In this document: positions 1-13,200 of the stretch, piece after piece
Numbering within the stretch: the first letter of the stretch is position 1
Layout: the number at the start of each line of letters is the position of its first letter
Assembly: GCF_042242105.1 (NCBI RefSeq)
Contig: NC_092013.1
Coordinates: forward strand, 11,153,618-11,217,617
Reading direction: 5' to 3'
Origin: Pempheris klunzingeri
Lineage: Eukaryota > Chordata > Actinopteri > Acropomatiformes > Pempheridae
Length of the DNA stretch: 64,000 nt
Made by a program: the position numbers and the translations under genes
Notes under the pieces: generated by a model
The model's input: the letters and a program-made list of their open reading frames with translations, nothing else
What the model was told of the DNA's origin: nothing
Databases searched by the model: none

Positions 1-661
1 CACTGCCAGTGGCACATCCACCTCTTAGCACTGTTTTATCCACACCTCAGACAAACACATAGTTCATCTCTGAAAACACACAGAACAGAGATAGTAAAAA
101 TGGTAAAAAAATGACCCCTTTGTCTGGATGGATCTCCAGTCAGACTTCTTGCTATTTGCTGTGGTCTGCTCCTCCACTTTGTGAGACTGCTGGCCTCTTG
201 AGAGTGAGATTCTCCATCGTCTCCTCTCTCTTTCTTTTCTTTTTTTTCTTTTCTTTTTTTCTGGCCATCAGCCAGAGGAGCCACTGAGCTGAAAACAAAC
301 ACTGAGTTGAGAGATGAGACATGAAAAGAAGAACGAAGCTAATGCTCAGATCTTTGAGAGCCACTTCTTGATGTCATGTGTTTTAATCCACATCTGGAAG
401 TGGAAGATTGTTGGTGTCAGTGTTATTTATCAAACCGGAGAGGGTTGAATACATTTAATATACGAAAGGCTGAAATACTGTACAGAGTGGCAGTTGATTC
501 ATTTAATCAAATTGAAAACCAAAGGTTGACAGCAGTCAGTATTCAGCCTTTTGCTATACTAGTGGTCCAGTTACACAGTGGCCATGTTTCTATCTCAGAG
601 TTAGTTAAGTGATGCAGTTAAACAAGCTCAAGAGAGCCTAGCCTAGAGAGGTTAAAGACAC

Positions 662-681
662 CACACACACACACACACACG

Positions 682-716
<35 letters not shown>
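662..716. repeat. (CA)n microsatellite
   Basis: CA dinucleotide repeat with two GC interruptions near 681-685. Confidence 0.97.
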
Positions 717-718
<2 letters not shown>

Positions 719-2453
719 TGTACACCTTTTCCCAGACAATCATCCTAATCATTCCTGATTTACCCCCAATGCCTAGTTACATCACCATTTAATGAACTTC
801 ACAATTAAATGAAGTGCTTTTCGCAGCACTTATTTCTTCCTTCAAATTGTTTACTTTCACAGACAGAAAATCCTATTAGGTCTAGATAGGAGTTGAACAA
901 TGTCCATACATAACAATTTATCCTTGTTTGCGCAACTTTTTATTATTTTTTATTTATATATCTTTAATAAATAACAGTAGTCTGGTTTCATTATTCTGGT
1001 TGGACTTATTAAATGCTTTTTAGGTTCTGTCACCTGAGAAGACTCATGAATCTCATTTTGATTGTTATAATTACAATTATACTATTCCTGGGAGGCTGCA
1101 TGGTGAGCAATAATAATAAAAATGTGATACTTCTATTGATTTACTGGGGAATTACTGTTCAGATGTTCAAACAAAGGTAAAAGTTCAACTACAGAGCAGT
1201 ACCCTGGGGGTGTGAGAGATTCGGTGTCTTGGTCAAGGGCATTTCAGCAGAACTAATGTGTAGACCTGTGTCCTTCAATCCATTAAGTGACAGTCTCAGA
1301 GCTGGCTGTGCTGGTCTCCTGCACATTTACTTTTTTGATTATGTTCACACCTCCTCCCTAATAGACTCTTCCTGAGAAATACTGACCTGTCTCTGTCTGT
1401 CCAATAGATGTGGCCGATTATTTGATTCTTCATTAGCCATGATAGTATATATTATAATCAACCCAAAGCCAAGGAAATTTCTTCAGTTTTTTGATTTTAT
1501 TCAGTGCTGCAAAATCATTAATTATTAAGAGGGAAGTTGCATAACACAGAACATGGAAAGTGACCCATTTTGTAGAACCGTTAGAAGGTTATGAACAGGT
1601 AATGGTCTGTGGAATATATTGGTTAAGTGGCCCAGATAGCAACTGGTTGTTCATTTGTCCAGGATTATGGATAAGTGTTGGGAGAACAAGTGTTACTGTA
1701 ATGATCATAAATGTTGAGTCTGCTCTGAGGCGGCAGGCAGGAACGACTGACCTGTTTTTAGATGGCTCAGTCTCATCTGCCTCCGCATCCTGCAGGAGAG
1801 CACATTTCAATCCCAGCAGCTCCCAGGCGCAGACGCAGGTTAAGTTGATGAATGTTGACTCCATGATAAACTATAGGGAAAGAGATGGCACCCAATCAGA
1901 CAGTGGGCATGACGGCTGAGACCAGAAAAGGACACAGGGAAGAAATAGAACTGCTTGCCGTATATTTAAAGCATTTAAGCCAGGAGCGAGTTTTGATTAT
2001 GATGGAACAGTTAATCTATTTGCTATTTCTTCATTCATTTCCCCGGTGAGAGGAAATATGGATTACTGGTCAGTGAAATGTACCCGCCAAAGATGAGAGC
2101 TGCTTTGGTCTGCTCATCATTGTTTAATAATGTATGTTAGTAGTTAGTTTCTCTTTGTTTTGCTGTCAGATAAGGCATCAGTAATCATTGAGTGGATAAG
2201 AATAATAGAATTAACAGGATTCAGACTATGTGTACTATATGTAATACAGAAAGTGCTTAGTTTATGTCCTATTCAATGGAAGCTTAGAGCAACCTATGAC
2301 AGTAATTTTATTACAAACTTGACTACGAACCTTTCTTCTGAAATGACCCGTCTCATATAGTTACTGTTGCTACATCTGACAAACTTTTTTCTCTCTCATA
2401 GCACATCATATATTGTATGTAACAGTATTGGCACCAGAAACTCACAGCAATTT

Positions 2454-2475
2454 AAAAAAAAAAAAAAAAAAAAAA
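2454..2475. repeat. Poly-A run
   Basis: 22 consecutive A, lying 88 bases left of the MITE at 2564. Confidence 0.95.
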
Positions 2476-2563
2476 TTGTCAGCTGAAAGACTGTTGCTAG
2501 CAGATTTGAGCTAGCATGAGCTAATTAATGCTAATGCTCCGTAATTAAAAAACATATTTAAAC

Positions 2564-3050
2564 CATAGACTGTATAAAAAGCAGTGGACGTCACTTCAAG
2601 GTCAGAAAAGTGAAAACAATGTGGAAGTGCCTTAAATCTGCATTTAAGGCCACCTTTTGATGGTCAACTCTACTGTTTGAAAAAATCTATGAGAAAATTA
2701 CTTTGCACTAGATTTATTATCTCAGTAAACATTTTACGAGTTCATGGTCTCAATCACTAGTTTAAAGACTTCTTCAAAACAGCGTGACGCTCATTTTGTT
2801 AGTTTTGGTGGGATTACCTTGTGACTAACTAATCACAGGCGGGTCATACCAAAACCTGACCAATCAGAGGTGACTCAAGCCTAAACATAACCAATCAGAA
2901 GGAGGGGTGGTTGTAGAATGAATATAACTTCTGGCTCCAAATCCAAGATGGCGACGACCAAAATGTCAAAATCGAGGCCTCAAAACGGCAGTCTACAAAC
3001 TAGTGTGTGACGTCACAGATGCGAGCTCCTCTTATTTTATACAGTCTATG
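2564..3050. mobile_element. Non-autonomous DNA transposon (MITE) with 16-bp terminal inverted repeats
   Basis: The left end CATAGACTGTATAAAA (2564-2579) is the exact reverse complement of the right end TTTTATACAGTCTATG (3035-3050). Similarity continues just outside (aaac/aaat), so true ends may be a few bases further. Both ends then carry gacgtcac-containing sequence. There is no coding capacity in 487 bases. The tagactgtata end is a frequent teleost repeat terminus that I recognise; superfamily is not assigned. Confidence 0.8.
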
Positions 3051-4665
3051 ATTTCAACTCACACAGCATTGTACACACAAGGAAAGGTGTAAGACTTGAA
3101 TAATTACAGATTTTGTAGGTAAATTGTGATAAATATAGTTGTTGCATTTCAAAAGCAATTTACAACATTTGTTAAAAAATCCAATGAATTATTATATGAT
3201 TTGTGTCTATATATTTAATCTATATTCAGGCACAAATCTCAAATTAAAGCCTGAGGAGAAAAACGAATGCAGCAAATGTCAACAATCAAATGTCCCTACT
3301 TCAGTATCCATGGGGCATTTCTGTCTGTCTGTATTTTTTTATGACTATTGACTGATGCAGAAAAAAACAAAATTAAAGTTGAAACATTACTTGAATAGAT
3401 TGTATGACAATTTGGTTTATATACATGAGGTTTGTTTAACATTTGCAAAAGTGACACTCTTTACAAGCCCATATGGAGTTTGGTTAAGTATGTATAAATT
3501 ATCATCTATTTTGAAGCAGTTTGTCCTGATAAGAATAAAGAGATAAGGTCACAGAGTTATTTGAAATGCATCAAAGGGCAACACTATGGATATCAAAAGA
3601 AAGGGGAACTAAAATGAATATTATAATCACAGATTAATCATTGGAAAATACCTGCAGGGAGGGACTACTTTTAATAAACGCCTCTGTTCGGAGAGAGTTT
3701 GGTTGCAAAGGGAGAATGAGATTTTTCTAAAACTCCACTCTGTATTGCAAAATACCTTAACAGCTCTCGACTGAAGTCTCAGTCTCTCTGCTGGTGGGAC
3801 TGCGATTCGGCTGGAGATCAAAAACACATTTTAGGGGCTTATGATAAATATTTCTGGAATAACAGTGAGAACAAGAGGAATCTAATTATTAACTTAGATG
3901 TGTCGCACGCACAGGTCTCAGATCAGGTAAGATAATGTGCACCAAACATCTTAAATCAAAGTGAACCATAGAAAAAACACCTACACTGATACCACAATCA
4001 ATATACCAGAAAGTGATGAGCATGCAATAAGCCACAAGTACACACCACCAATATAAGAAAATGAATCATTAAAAAAAAAATGAGAGCTGAAATGTTGCCT
4101 TACCGAAAAATATTGTAAACCAAGTCACTGAGTATGTAGCAGAATGATGCATAATCCAGTCATCTAAAATGTTTTCACTGAATGGCCTGCTTACCTTCAC
4201 ATGCGCCAGTAATGTCAAAGTAGCACTCATTACCTACGGCTACAGCGAAATATTTTTGAGTTGGTAGCAAAATGTTGTTTGTCATTTCCTGTGCTGAAGG
4301 CAAACATCCACACATACAATAGAGCGAGGTCTCATGCTGTCATGGAGCGCTGAGAATATTCAGGTTTTCATTTCTCCCAAAAGATAATATATGGGGGAAT
4401 TTATAATGAGTTTGTCGTCTCTGGCTGATGGTGTGTTAATCAGTAAAAGCACCTGATGTAGTCTCTGGTAGAAATGAAAACCTGCCGTCCCTCCTGGCAC
4501 GAGGGTAAACACCTCGCACACGGAGAGAATACAATAATTATAAACAAGTTACTGTGTTTTAACAAGGTAAATGTTACCGTCAGTACTGCACACATATATT
4601 GGTACACATCCTTCTCACATACTGTTTTCTTTCTCTTATCTGTGACAGTATCCCTTGGAGACATA

Positions 4666-4719
4666 TGCGTGTGCGTGCGCGCGTGTGTGTGTGTGCGCGT
4701 GTGTGTGTGTGTGCGCGCA
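4666..4719. repeat. GT/GC-alternating microsatellite
   Basis: Alternating purine-pyrimidine tract of mixed GT and GC steps, with Z-DNA-forming character. Confidence 0.93.
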
Positions 4720-6064
4720 TACAGTATCGTGAACTGTCTTTGTCTCGATTTCCCTGCTCATTATCGGACTAGGTTCAAGGAGATGGTTACTCATTTGCAT
4801 AGGCAGCCCCGGGCTGGAACCCCTGTGTGTAGCAGCCAGGTGATTCATAGCAGCTCCTACAGTCTTATTTTGCAGAGGATTAGATTAAAATCAATCAATC
4901 AGCCTAGATCGCCCTGACCCAGAGGAAAACGAGTCAGGTGACTGCCGTAAGGCCATCCAACGTGTTTCTTGCCCCCTCAGAATAGCCCTATTTGTCGCAC
5001 AACCATGGCAACATTGCAAGTCTGTACATTCGGTTCAATTTTGAGACGAGACATTTGTGAAATTCTGAGAATGTTCACACAGCGAGGGGCAGAGCAGCAT
5101 GAGCATAAAAATTCAAATTAAGGGAGTTATATTGTGTAGCAGGGTGTAAAGGATGTGATATATCTGTTAACATGTCCATGTGGGAGAGGATATGGAAGAA
5201 AAACCACAAGAGATCCTGAACAAAGAAAAGCAGAACACAAAAGTACTATTCAAGGGAAACATTCATCCAGTAGCAACTTTAATAGAAATTAAACCTTAAG
5301 CCTTTTCCTCCATGTATGAAGTAGAGAGTGAAGGTTTGGAGAGACTGCCTCTGAAAAGAAAAGCACTTTGTGTTTTCCAACTGGTCACTTTAGGCCAAAA
5401 GAGGTTCAAATGAAGAATTGAACTTGAAGCCTAAGGCAGAGGGTATTTGTTAATCTCAAAAACAAATGGCTTGTAAAATAAGATTAGTTTAAGCCTATTA
5501 CTGATGGAAATGAACATCGTACTTTACTTAAGTACAATTTTAAGGTACTTGCTACTCGGCCACTGTTTGCTAACAATGACAGAAAAACAGCAAAGTAAAG
5601 CTGTGCCTGTTTATCAGTTTGATTTTGAGGGACTTGCACTGCTTGAGTTTAATCTGCTGTCAAGCCATTTTGGTCTCGTATCCCTGCACGGTCTCTCGTA
5701 CTAAAACATTCATCTATCACTTTGCAACCGATCATAGCTGAGGCCGGCCTGTGCAGCTCACCCAGGCCTCCTCCAGCTGCACTCCCATGACCCAGTAGAG
5801 AGCTCACATCTCTGCAGTCCCCTGAGAACTATATAAAAGCATAAGGCAAAATTATGCAAGACTAATGTCCTCTTTAGAGAAAATATGGTATAATATTTAT
5901 AAAGCCGCCACTTTCTGCACACACCACTGGAGGGTGCAAATGCAGACACATAGATGTGGAAGGTAATGCAACTTTAATGGACTCACATGGGAGGGCGTAT
6001 TCATATTAATGTGTCAAAGACATAATGTTATGTCAGCAAAGTTAAGGCATTTTAAAGCCACATA

Positions 6065-6116
6065 CAGTGGTGTGAAAAAGTATCTGCCCCCTTACAGATT
6101 TCTTCTGTTTTTGCTT
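6065..6116. mobile_element. Terminal fragment of a teleost DNA transposon
   Basis: The sequence cagtggtgtgaaaaagtatc, then tgcccccttacagatttctt, matches the end of a high-copy fish DNA transposon that I recognise (hAT-like by memory). Only the end survives; the opposite end was not found. Confidence 0.6.
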
Positions 6117-6939
6117 TTTTTTACATCAGATATTCTCTGCTTTGCCGAGGTATTCTGCCCATTTAACCCTCCAGAGTCTTGGGGTAAAATGGCTGTTTTT
6201 TTTACTACTTTTCATTTTACCTTTGTGTTTCCCATTAAAACTGATTAGCTTGCTTTCTTTGTGTTTGTGTCTTTGACGCCGACGGGCGGTCTGAGACTTT
6301 GAAGAGTTAAGAACATCAGAGTAATCTACGTTCATCCATATTTTCTTTCCTAGTTTTTAGCAGAATAAAAATCTCCTGCTGTACTGTCGGTAGGTCTGTC
6401 ACGGCTCTTTATCGTGTCGTTTACTTTACTGTGGTCATGTTTCAAGTTTGGAGTGAGAGGTATTGACAGAAAAGATTTAACAGTGAATTTTATGACGCCT
6501 TTGAGTGTTTTGAAATTGCACTCAGCGATCTATGTGCTACAAAACAAACGATCATTTCAAAAAATACAAACCCCCACAAAATGTGCAGATACAGAACAGA
6601 TGACCAGCTTAGTTTGATATAAACGGTAATAACAGAAACATGGTGGTGGTGACGCTGTAAAGCTGTTCAGTTGTTCGGAATTGATGAACATGAGGATGTA
6701 ATTATTGTAATCTCAAGTGTGTGTGAATATGAAGCAGAGTAGGAGAGCTTTTCAAAATACACTGTCACGAATGTTTATTCATATAAGCTGGTCGCATTTT
6801 ATAATAACTTACATGCTTGTTTCTTTGTCCTTCCAATCCCAGCACAAAACGTCAGCTGATATTCGGGCTTAACTTTTTTGCACGGCGATGCCTCGTGTTA
6901 TACATCTAACTGTCCTCTTTGTCTCTTTTGTTTTCACAG

Positions 6940-9900
6940 GAGAGGAAGCTGTGTGCATTCCCAACTATTGAGGTCTGTAACACCGATGTCATCAACTATA
7001 TGGTTCCACTGTCTCGCCAGACAGACTTCTTCGTTCCAGAGATGAAGGAGGAGGTTAAAACAGACGTTAAAGAAGAGGACTCTGACGAGGACAGAGGCAC
7101 TGACATTACAGGTAATCTAACGCTGTTGGTGCTGTTGAGCTCTTATTCGGAAATAATTGACAGCGTCGGCTAAAGATCTCTCCCAAATAACGTAATTCTC
7201 GGCGTTTGATGATGGTGTAAAACAAATCTCCTTTTGTTTAAAAAGTTTCAAAGACAATTTCATCACACGGCTGTCGGCTTTTGTGTTATTTTGTTTTGTC
7301 ATCTAATTTCAGTCTAATGAAGCGTGCTGATAGAAACACAGGTTTCTGCTCTGTTGAGACTACAGCTTCTGTCAGTCAGGAGCAAACAAACAGGAAATAT
7401 GTGGTAACTTTTATGTTGGCAGAGGCTGCTGTGACTCCCCTCCTGCCCTTGATCAGTGAGGACATGTGATATATGAGACTCTGTAATTGCTCTGTCACTG
7501 CAAGTATGTGTCTTCAAGTGCAATGTCTACTCTGCTGCTGTTACTCCTTCGAATTTGCTGGACCTGTAGGTTGAACCCGTGGCAGCATCGGCTTTGTCAC
7601 TGGAAAAATCACCGGAGAAAGAAAATGGTGTGAGGCTGATGGGACAGAGTGGGTGGAGGTGGGCTGGTGCACATCAGGCGCTGTCTACCTTGAGCTTAGA
7701 TCATGTTACCTCCCCTGTTAACACATCTTAAACTGTACATTAGGTTTTTGCATGTTCAGATTGGAAAGCAGAGTGGCATTGCCTGGGACGGGTAAAAGCC
7801 GTTCACACAGAAACAAGACAGTCGTCTGCTGTGGAGCCACTGACATTCTGTTGAGTCAAGGCTATTCACAACTTTAAATTAGTTTGTCAGCATCACCAGA
7901 CCGAGACAAAGTTTTGATTATTGCTTGGTTTTCTGACAAATGAAAAAGTTAATAAGAACAAACTAAAGTGCTAGGAAACAGTTCAGTGTGGTAGTTCAGA
8001 TGAAATCTTACATGTTTTATCATCTTTTAATGACTGTGTTTTTCTTTCCCAGTATATGGGGGAGACCGGGGTCTGTTGTCACATTTTTGTGTGAATTACT
8101 CATCATCAGCACATATTACAATAATCATTCCTACATTAGAGGGAAGCTTAACATCTTGGGTTGAAATGGATATCCCTTCCCATCAAAAACACTCTTATAT
8201 ATCATGGGGTTAATTGTCCCTATAATTATCAGTGGGAGTTAACTAAAAATGTGATGTTAAAAAAAAAAAAGTGTAATTTTTGCTTTTTTTTTTTAAACAT
8301 TTTTTCAGATGGAGACACCAAATCAGTTTTAAAGTGAATAGCATCACCATCGGTATAACGCTCATTGTATTTGTCTACTTTTTTTAAAACCACAACTTTG
8401 AATCATGATTATTTGTTTGTAAATGTCTTCTTTTTACTTTTCATTACAAATTATAATTCAGTGTTGAAAATATTCTAGCTTTTATCTAAAGCCACAGTTT
8501 CTGAACAACTCATTATGAATATTACATCTGACGGATGTCACAGGTGAGGCAACCTGACCTCAGAGCAGTGAGACAACCAGGCCCGACCTGACGTCTTTTC
8601 TTTATTCCAGCTACCATGTCTTTAGCTAGCAAGTACAATGAAAACTTCTTCTTTTTAATAATTGTCTGATTATGAAATGCTAATCACCTACAGACCTTTA
8701 TCACAAAAACAATAGCGACATGAAAAATTACTATCCATGAAAAAAGCAAAAATTCACATTACTATTTAAATGGCGAATTCAGCAAGTTGGAAAAGCGAAC
8801 AGTTGTCTGTTACAGACAAGCGGTACAGTCTGCTGTAACAAGTGTTGTGAACCTCCCTCTGTAGACGCATCTTACTATCTGAATAATGCACCCTTTAAAT
8901 AACAGGAAAATACTGCTCTACTGGCTTTGGAGCAGGTTTTTGTTGGTCAGTGGTGAAATCCCTTTCTGCTGCCTGACCTCATCACCTCAAACTAGCAATG
9001 ACACTTGCACTGCACTGTGCGCCACTTTGCACCGGTTGTAAGACGTGTTTGTAGGCTAAAATATGCTGAAAAATAGAGTGAAGTGATGCCTGGTTGCTCA
9101 TAGAGTTCCAGAAAGTGTCTGATGTGAAAATAAACAGTTCCTGCAGTATAATACAAATGTTAGCAACGGTTGGTCAAAAACGTGGATGATGGTAGTGGCC
9201 CTGGTACACATTCGCAAGCTGTTCCAACAATTTATCAGTGGTTTCTTCTATATTAGAAAATATTACAAATCAGATCATCACAGCATTAAACAAAAAATCA
9301 TTATTAAGTGAATCATTTCTCAAAACCCCTAATCATCCATAATCTCGTTAATCAGGGTACATCTTCAGGCCTTACCAAACAAAGGAATCTAATGTAAAAG
9401 AAGTGAAAAAAGAAAATTAAACAAGATCATAATAGAGATGATGGTCCAGATGGTCTGGAGTGAACGGGCTGATGTGCCTAATGAGAGTTTACTGTTTACT
9501 GCCCTTTGCTCTAGAAGTGGATCTACAGGAAGCATAGAGAGCTGCCAGTTAACTGTGGAGAGCAAAAGTAATATCCTGATAAAAGTTTCCCATTTCTTTA
9601 AACTAAAAACACTGACTGCAGTACTAAGACATCTCATGGTGAAAGTCAACTGCAGGTTCTCTGGTATCACACTACAGATGATTGGCTACAAAAACATCAC
9701 ATATTCTTTAGACTCTGTTCAAAGAATTGCGATTCTTTTTATGCTCCCTTTGAAACACTCGTGGCCTCTATTGTTCACAAAGAGACCTGAGAAGGAGCTA
9801 TTGTGTGATTGGTGGTAGCAGAAACATAAATAGACTTTGAGGACGTAGTGACACCGCTCCACTGTAAATTGTGTTTTTGAAGTGCCCACTTGTAAAAAAA

Positions 9901-10165
9901 AAAAAAAGAGAGACATAAACTAATCTTGGTTGTTTCTTCGGAAAGTTTTGTTGAATGATTTTAAATCAGATTTTATTTTTCATCAGATGAAACTGGTGTT
10001 CTTGGTGAAGTGTTCATTTTCTGAAGTGTTCAACGTTTGTACTGTCAGGATACGTATTGTATGTTGTGAGAGAAGAAGGCAGGTGTGAGGGTGTATGAAT
10101 GACATCTACGTCATGGCTGGTATATCTGTAGCCACTATCAGAAATGGAGACTGTTCAAAACAAAG

Positions 10166-10219
<54 letters not shown>

Positions 10220-13200
10220 TATGTTCTCGGTCCCAGGCACAGCTGAGCTTTCTTAATGAGAGACAGATCAATCCGTGGAGCTAAGCTTTGTCTGACAACC
10301 CAGCTGTGGAAATCCCGCTCTGGCACCTGGGAGATTGCCTTCGACTTTTCATTCTTTAACTCCACCATCCACATTATAGACCGTCTTGACCATAAACTCT
10401 GACTGCGCCCTAACATTTGTCCTGCTTCTACCATCACAGCACACTGGTAGCAGGAAACACTCGAACAAAATGAAAACACTTTAATGGTAATCTGGTGATC
10501 ACTGCAGCTTTCGAGGACACAAACCAGCCGTAGTCTAAAACGGACCAGTGAGCTTCATTTTTATACCATTTATACCACTGATAAATGCTTACTTCATCAC
10601 AGGAAGCCACAGGGGACTTATTGAACACAGTGAAGGTACAACATTTCAAAATATGTCATGCTTCATAGACTTCTTAACAAATTTGAAATTTGTAATTGTA
10701 TACACACCTTTACTCAATGTCTATTTCTTGCAATCACTGTATAATTGACACATCATTAGCAAATAATGCTCAATAAATGTGTTTCTCTTGCAATCTGAGG
10801 TGGCTGCATTTCGATTTTAAATGCGATGCAAGCCCTAACCCTATTGACTAAGGCTGAGGTGGAAAAGTTGGCGAATCAATGAAAGCAAAGCGTGATACAG
10901 TGCACTGGAAACAGGAAATAAATTAGGATGTACACGAGGCATGTACTCAGTGGACGCATGCCTCATGTACATCCTAATTTCTTTTCTTTTTTTTTTGACT
11001 TTCTGTACAAAGACAATGTCGTCCACTGAGACGAGACGAGAAATGGTGGCAGATGGAAACATCAGATCCATGTGGACGAATGAGGAGACTGTAACCTTTC
11101 TCAAATTAACACATGTCGAAAACATTGATGCCATGTTTCCATCATGTTTTCCATGTCGTTCACTTGAGGTTTGACTGGCACTGTTTTAATGACATGATCT
11201 CTTTGGTTCTTATGCAGAAGTTTAATGGCATCTGACTGGAGACTTAGTAACACCAACTGTTGATGTTGTTGCGTCGAACGTCTAATATTCACACAACAGC
11301 AGCGGATGGAAATGCATTTTCTCTTTGTTATTTTGGTTATAATGAGCCTTAAATTTTGGTTGGAAACTTACCTGTTCTAATATGAACATGAGGCCTTTTC
11401 TGTTATATTACACTGTTTACTTTGAGAAACACACTTTTTGCTGACATACAACTGCACGGAACATATTTTACTATTTTAAACCTTAAATGCTTCCTCCTCC
11501 CAGCCCTCATTTGTAAACAAGATCCATCTACTGTATCACATCTTAACTTCTGTTTATGTACTATATTGTCACACTTTTCTCGCCATTCACTTCGACTCTG
11601 ATTCTCCAAACTCTCATCATGCCTAAACTCTGTCTGTGTCTAATTACCTCTGTAAAAAAAAAAAAAAACTCTCCTCTGTTTCAGTTTGAAGAACAAGACC
11701 TTGATTCTGTGCTAATAATCCCAATGGGCCCAATTTAGCAACTAATTTAGGCAAATGTTATCTAAAAGACTTTCAGAGGCGCAGCTGGCTGGTTTCAACC
11801 AGGGTACCAATTTCAGGACTTGCTTGCAGTTGTAGGGAGGTGAAAGTAGTCCAGTGTGTTGAGGCTCTTCCTTGGGGGGCTGTCCACCCAATTACCCTAA
11901 ATAGACCCATTATTTCCCATAAAATTCCTTGTATTGTAAAACAAGTCTCGATGGAAAAATCCTTTTACTGCAACATGTAAATGAAATATAAATCACCACA
12001 TACTGTACACTCATCTATATTATCTTTAATGCAATACCTCTCCGTCACATGACACTCACACTGGACCTGTTCCACGGAAACCCATTCCCCGTGGTTTTGT
12101 TTGGACCTGCTAATCAACAGACTCCTTAAATGGATATTATAAATAACCTAAATGGACTTCCCTTATATGATATTCTTCACTGCAGACAGGATCAGATCCG
12201 CTGGATGTGATAATTAGATTTCTGAGCGATGTTGAGATTCGAATGAATGAAAAGGAAAGACTGACCTCAGCGAGACTCCCTGTTTATTGTATTTGGGTCC
12301 CCGATGACACATTTAGTGCAAACACGCTTTGATGTGTGGATGAGATTTATTTGGAGTGTGAAAGCAGCAGGAAAATAGCTCGGACAATAGTGTTTTAGTG
12401 TCCTGTGGGATTGTCGAGTCAGCCCAAGTTAGATTTTATACGTGGAAGACATTTTTACATGGAGGCTGTTGAAGTCCGCACGAAAACATGAAAAGCGTCA
12501 GTGCGTTGCATAAGAACAAGAGAGACAAACTTCTCAAAAATAATCCAACAACACAGTCATACAGTGGAAAAACTTTCACCTAGAATAATAGAATTAAAGA
12601 GTGGCATCTGGTTTTTGCAGAGGAAATTTTGGCAGAAGATGAGTCATTCTTCACGCACACAGTTTTCACAGTTGAAAAACAAAAGAATATTTATACATTT
12701 CTACATGTTTTTATTCTGAATTTTTCTTGCATTCTTTTTTTTTTTTCCTCTGAAGTCTCTTCTGGAAGGCCGACAGTGGGAAGCTCACTGAGTAATATTT
12801 GTTGTGTGGGTGGGAGACGTGATGTGCCTCTTATATTTATATGTCTTGATTCCTATTTTCATTTGTAGTTTTAGGCAGTCTAAGCAACAATATCTTTCAC
12901 TTGGCTCCCTCTTTTCAGTTGTGTCATATTTTAACTTTGACCTACCAGATGCTTTTCTTTTTGTGAACCTTTGATTGTTGGACACAAATGTATTCAGCCC
13001 GTAAGATTTTTGCACCACTGGCTTTGTCTGCAATTACTATGCTTCTACTAACTATTGCACTCATTACAATATTTATCTTCTGGTTTGTGGTAAAACACAC
13101 AAACAGTAGTAGGAGATAATGAATGTCTATTGGTTCACAGAGAATCATAGAGTAAAGGCCAATTAGAATCAGGTTTAGTCCACAAGCATTAGCAAGCTGA

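Larger units (their letters stand above)
1..6939. other. tex264 intron (upstream side), no coding exon seen
   Basis: I see no open segment with flanking splice sites that resembles the missing tex264 N-terminus, so this stretch is read as intron. It holds a pyrimidine-rich tract near 220-262, microsatellites near 662 and 4666, a poly-A run at 2454-2475 followed by a MITE, and a DNA-transposon end near 6065. Short open frames here have low-complexity or AT-driven composition and look like chance. Confidence 0.6.

Noticed and set aside
4474..4917. 147-codon open frame on the plus strand
   Set aside because: It runs through the GT/GC microsatellite, producing an artificial Cys/Val/Arg repeat, inside a tex264 intron.
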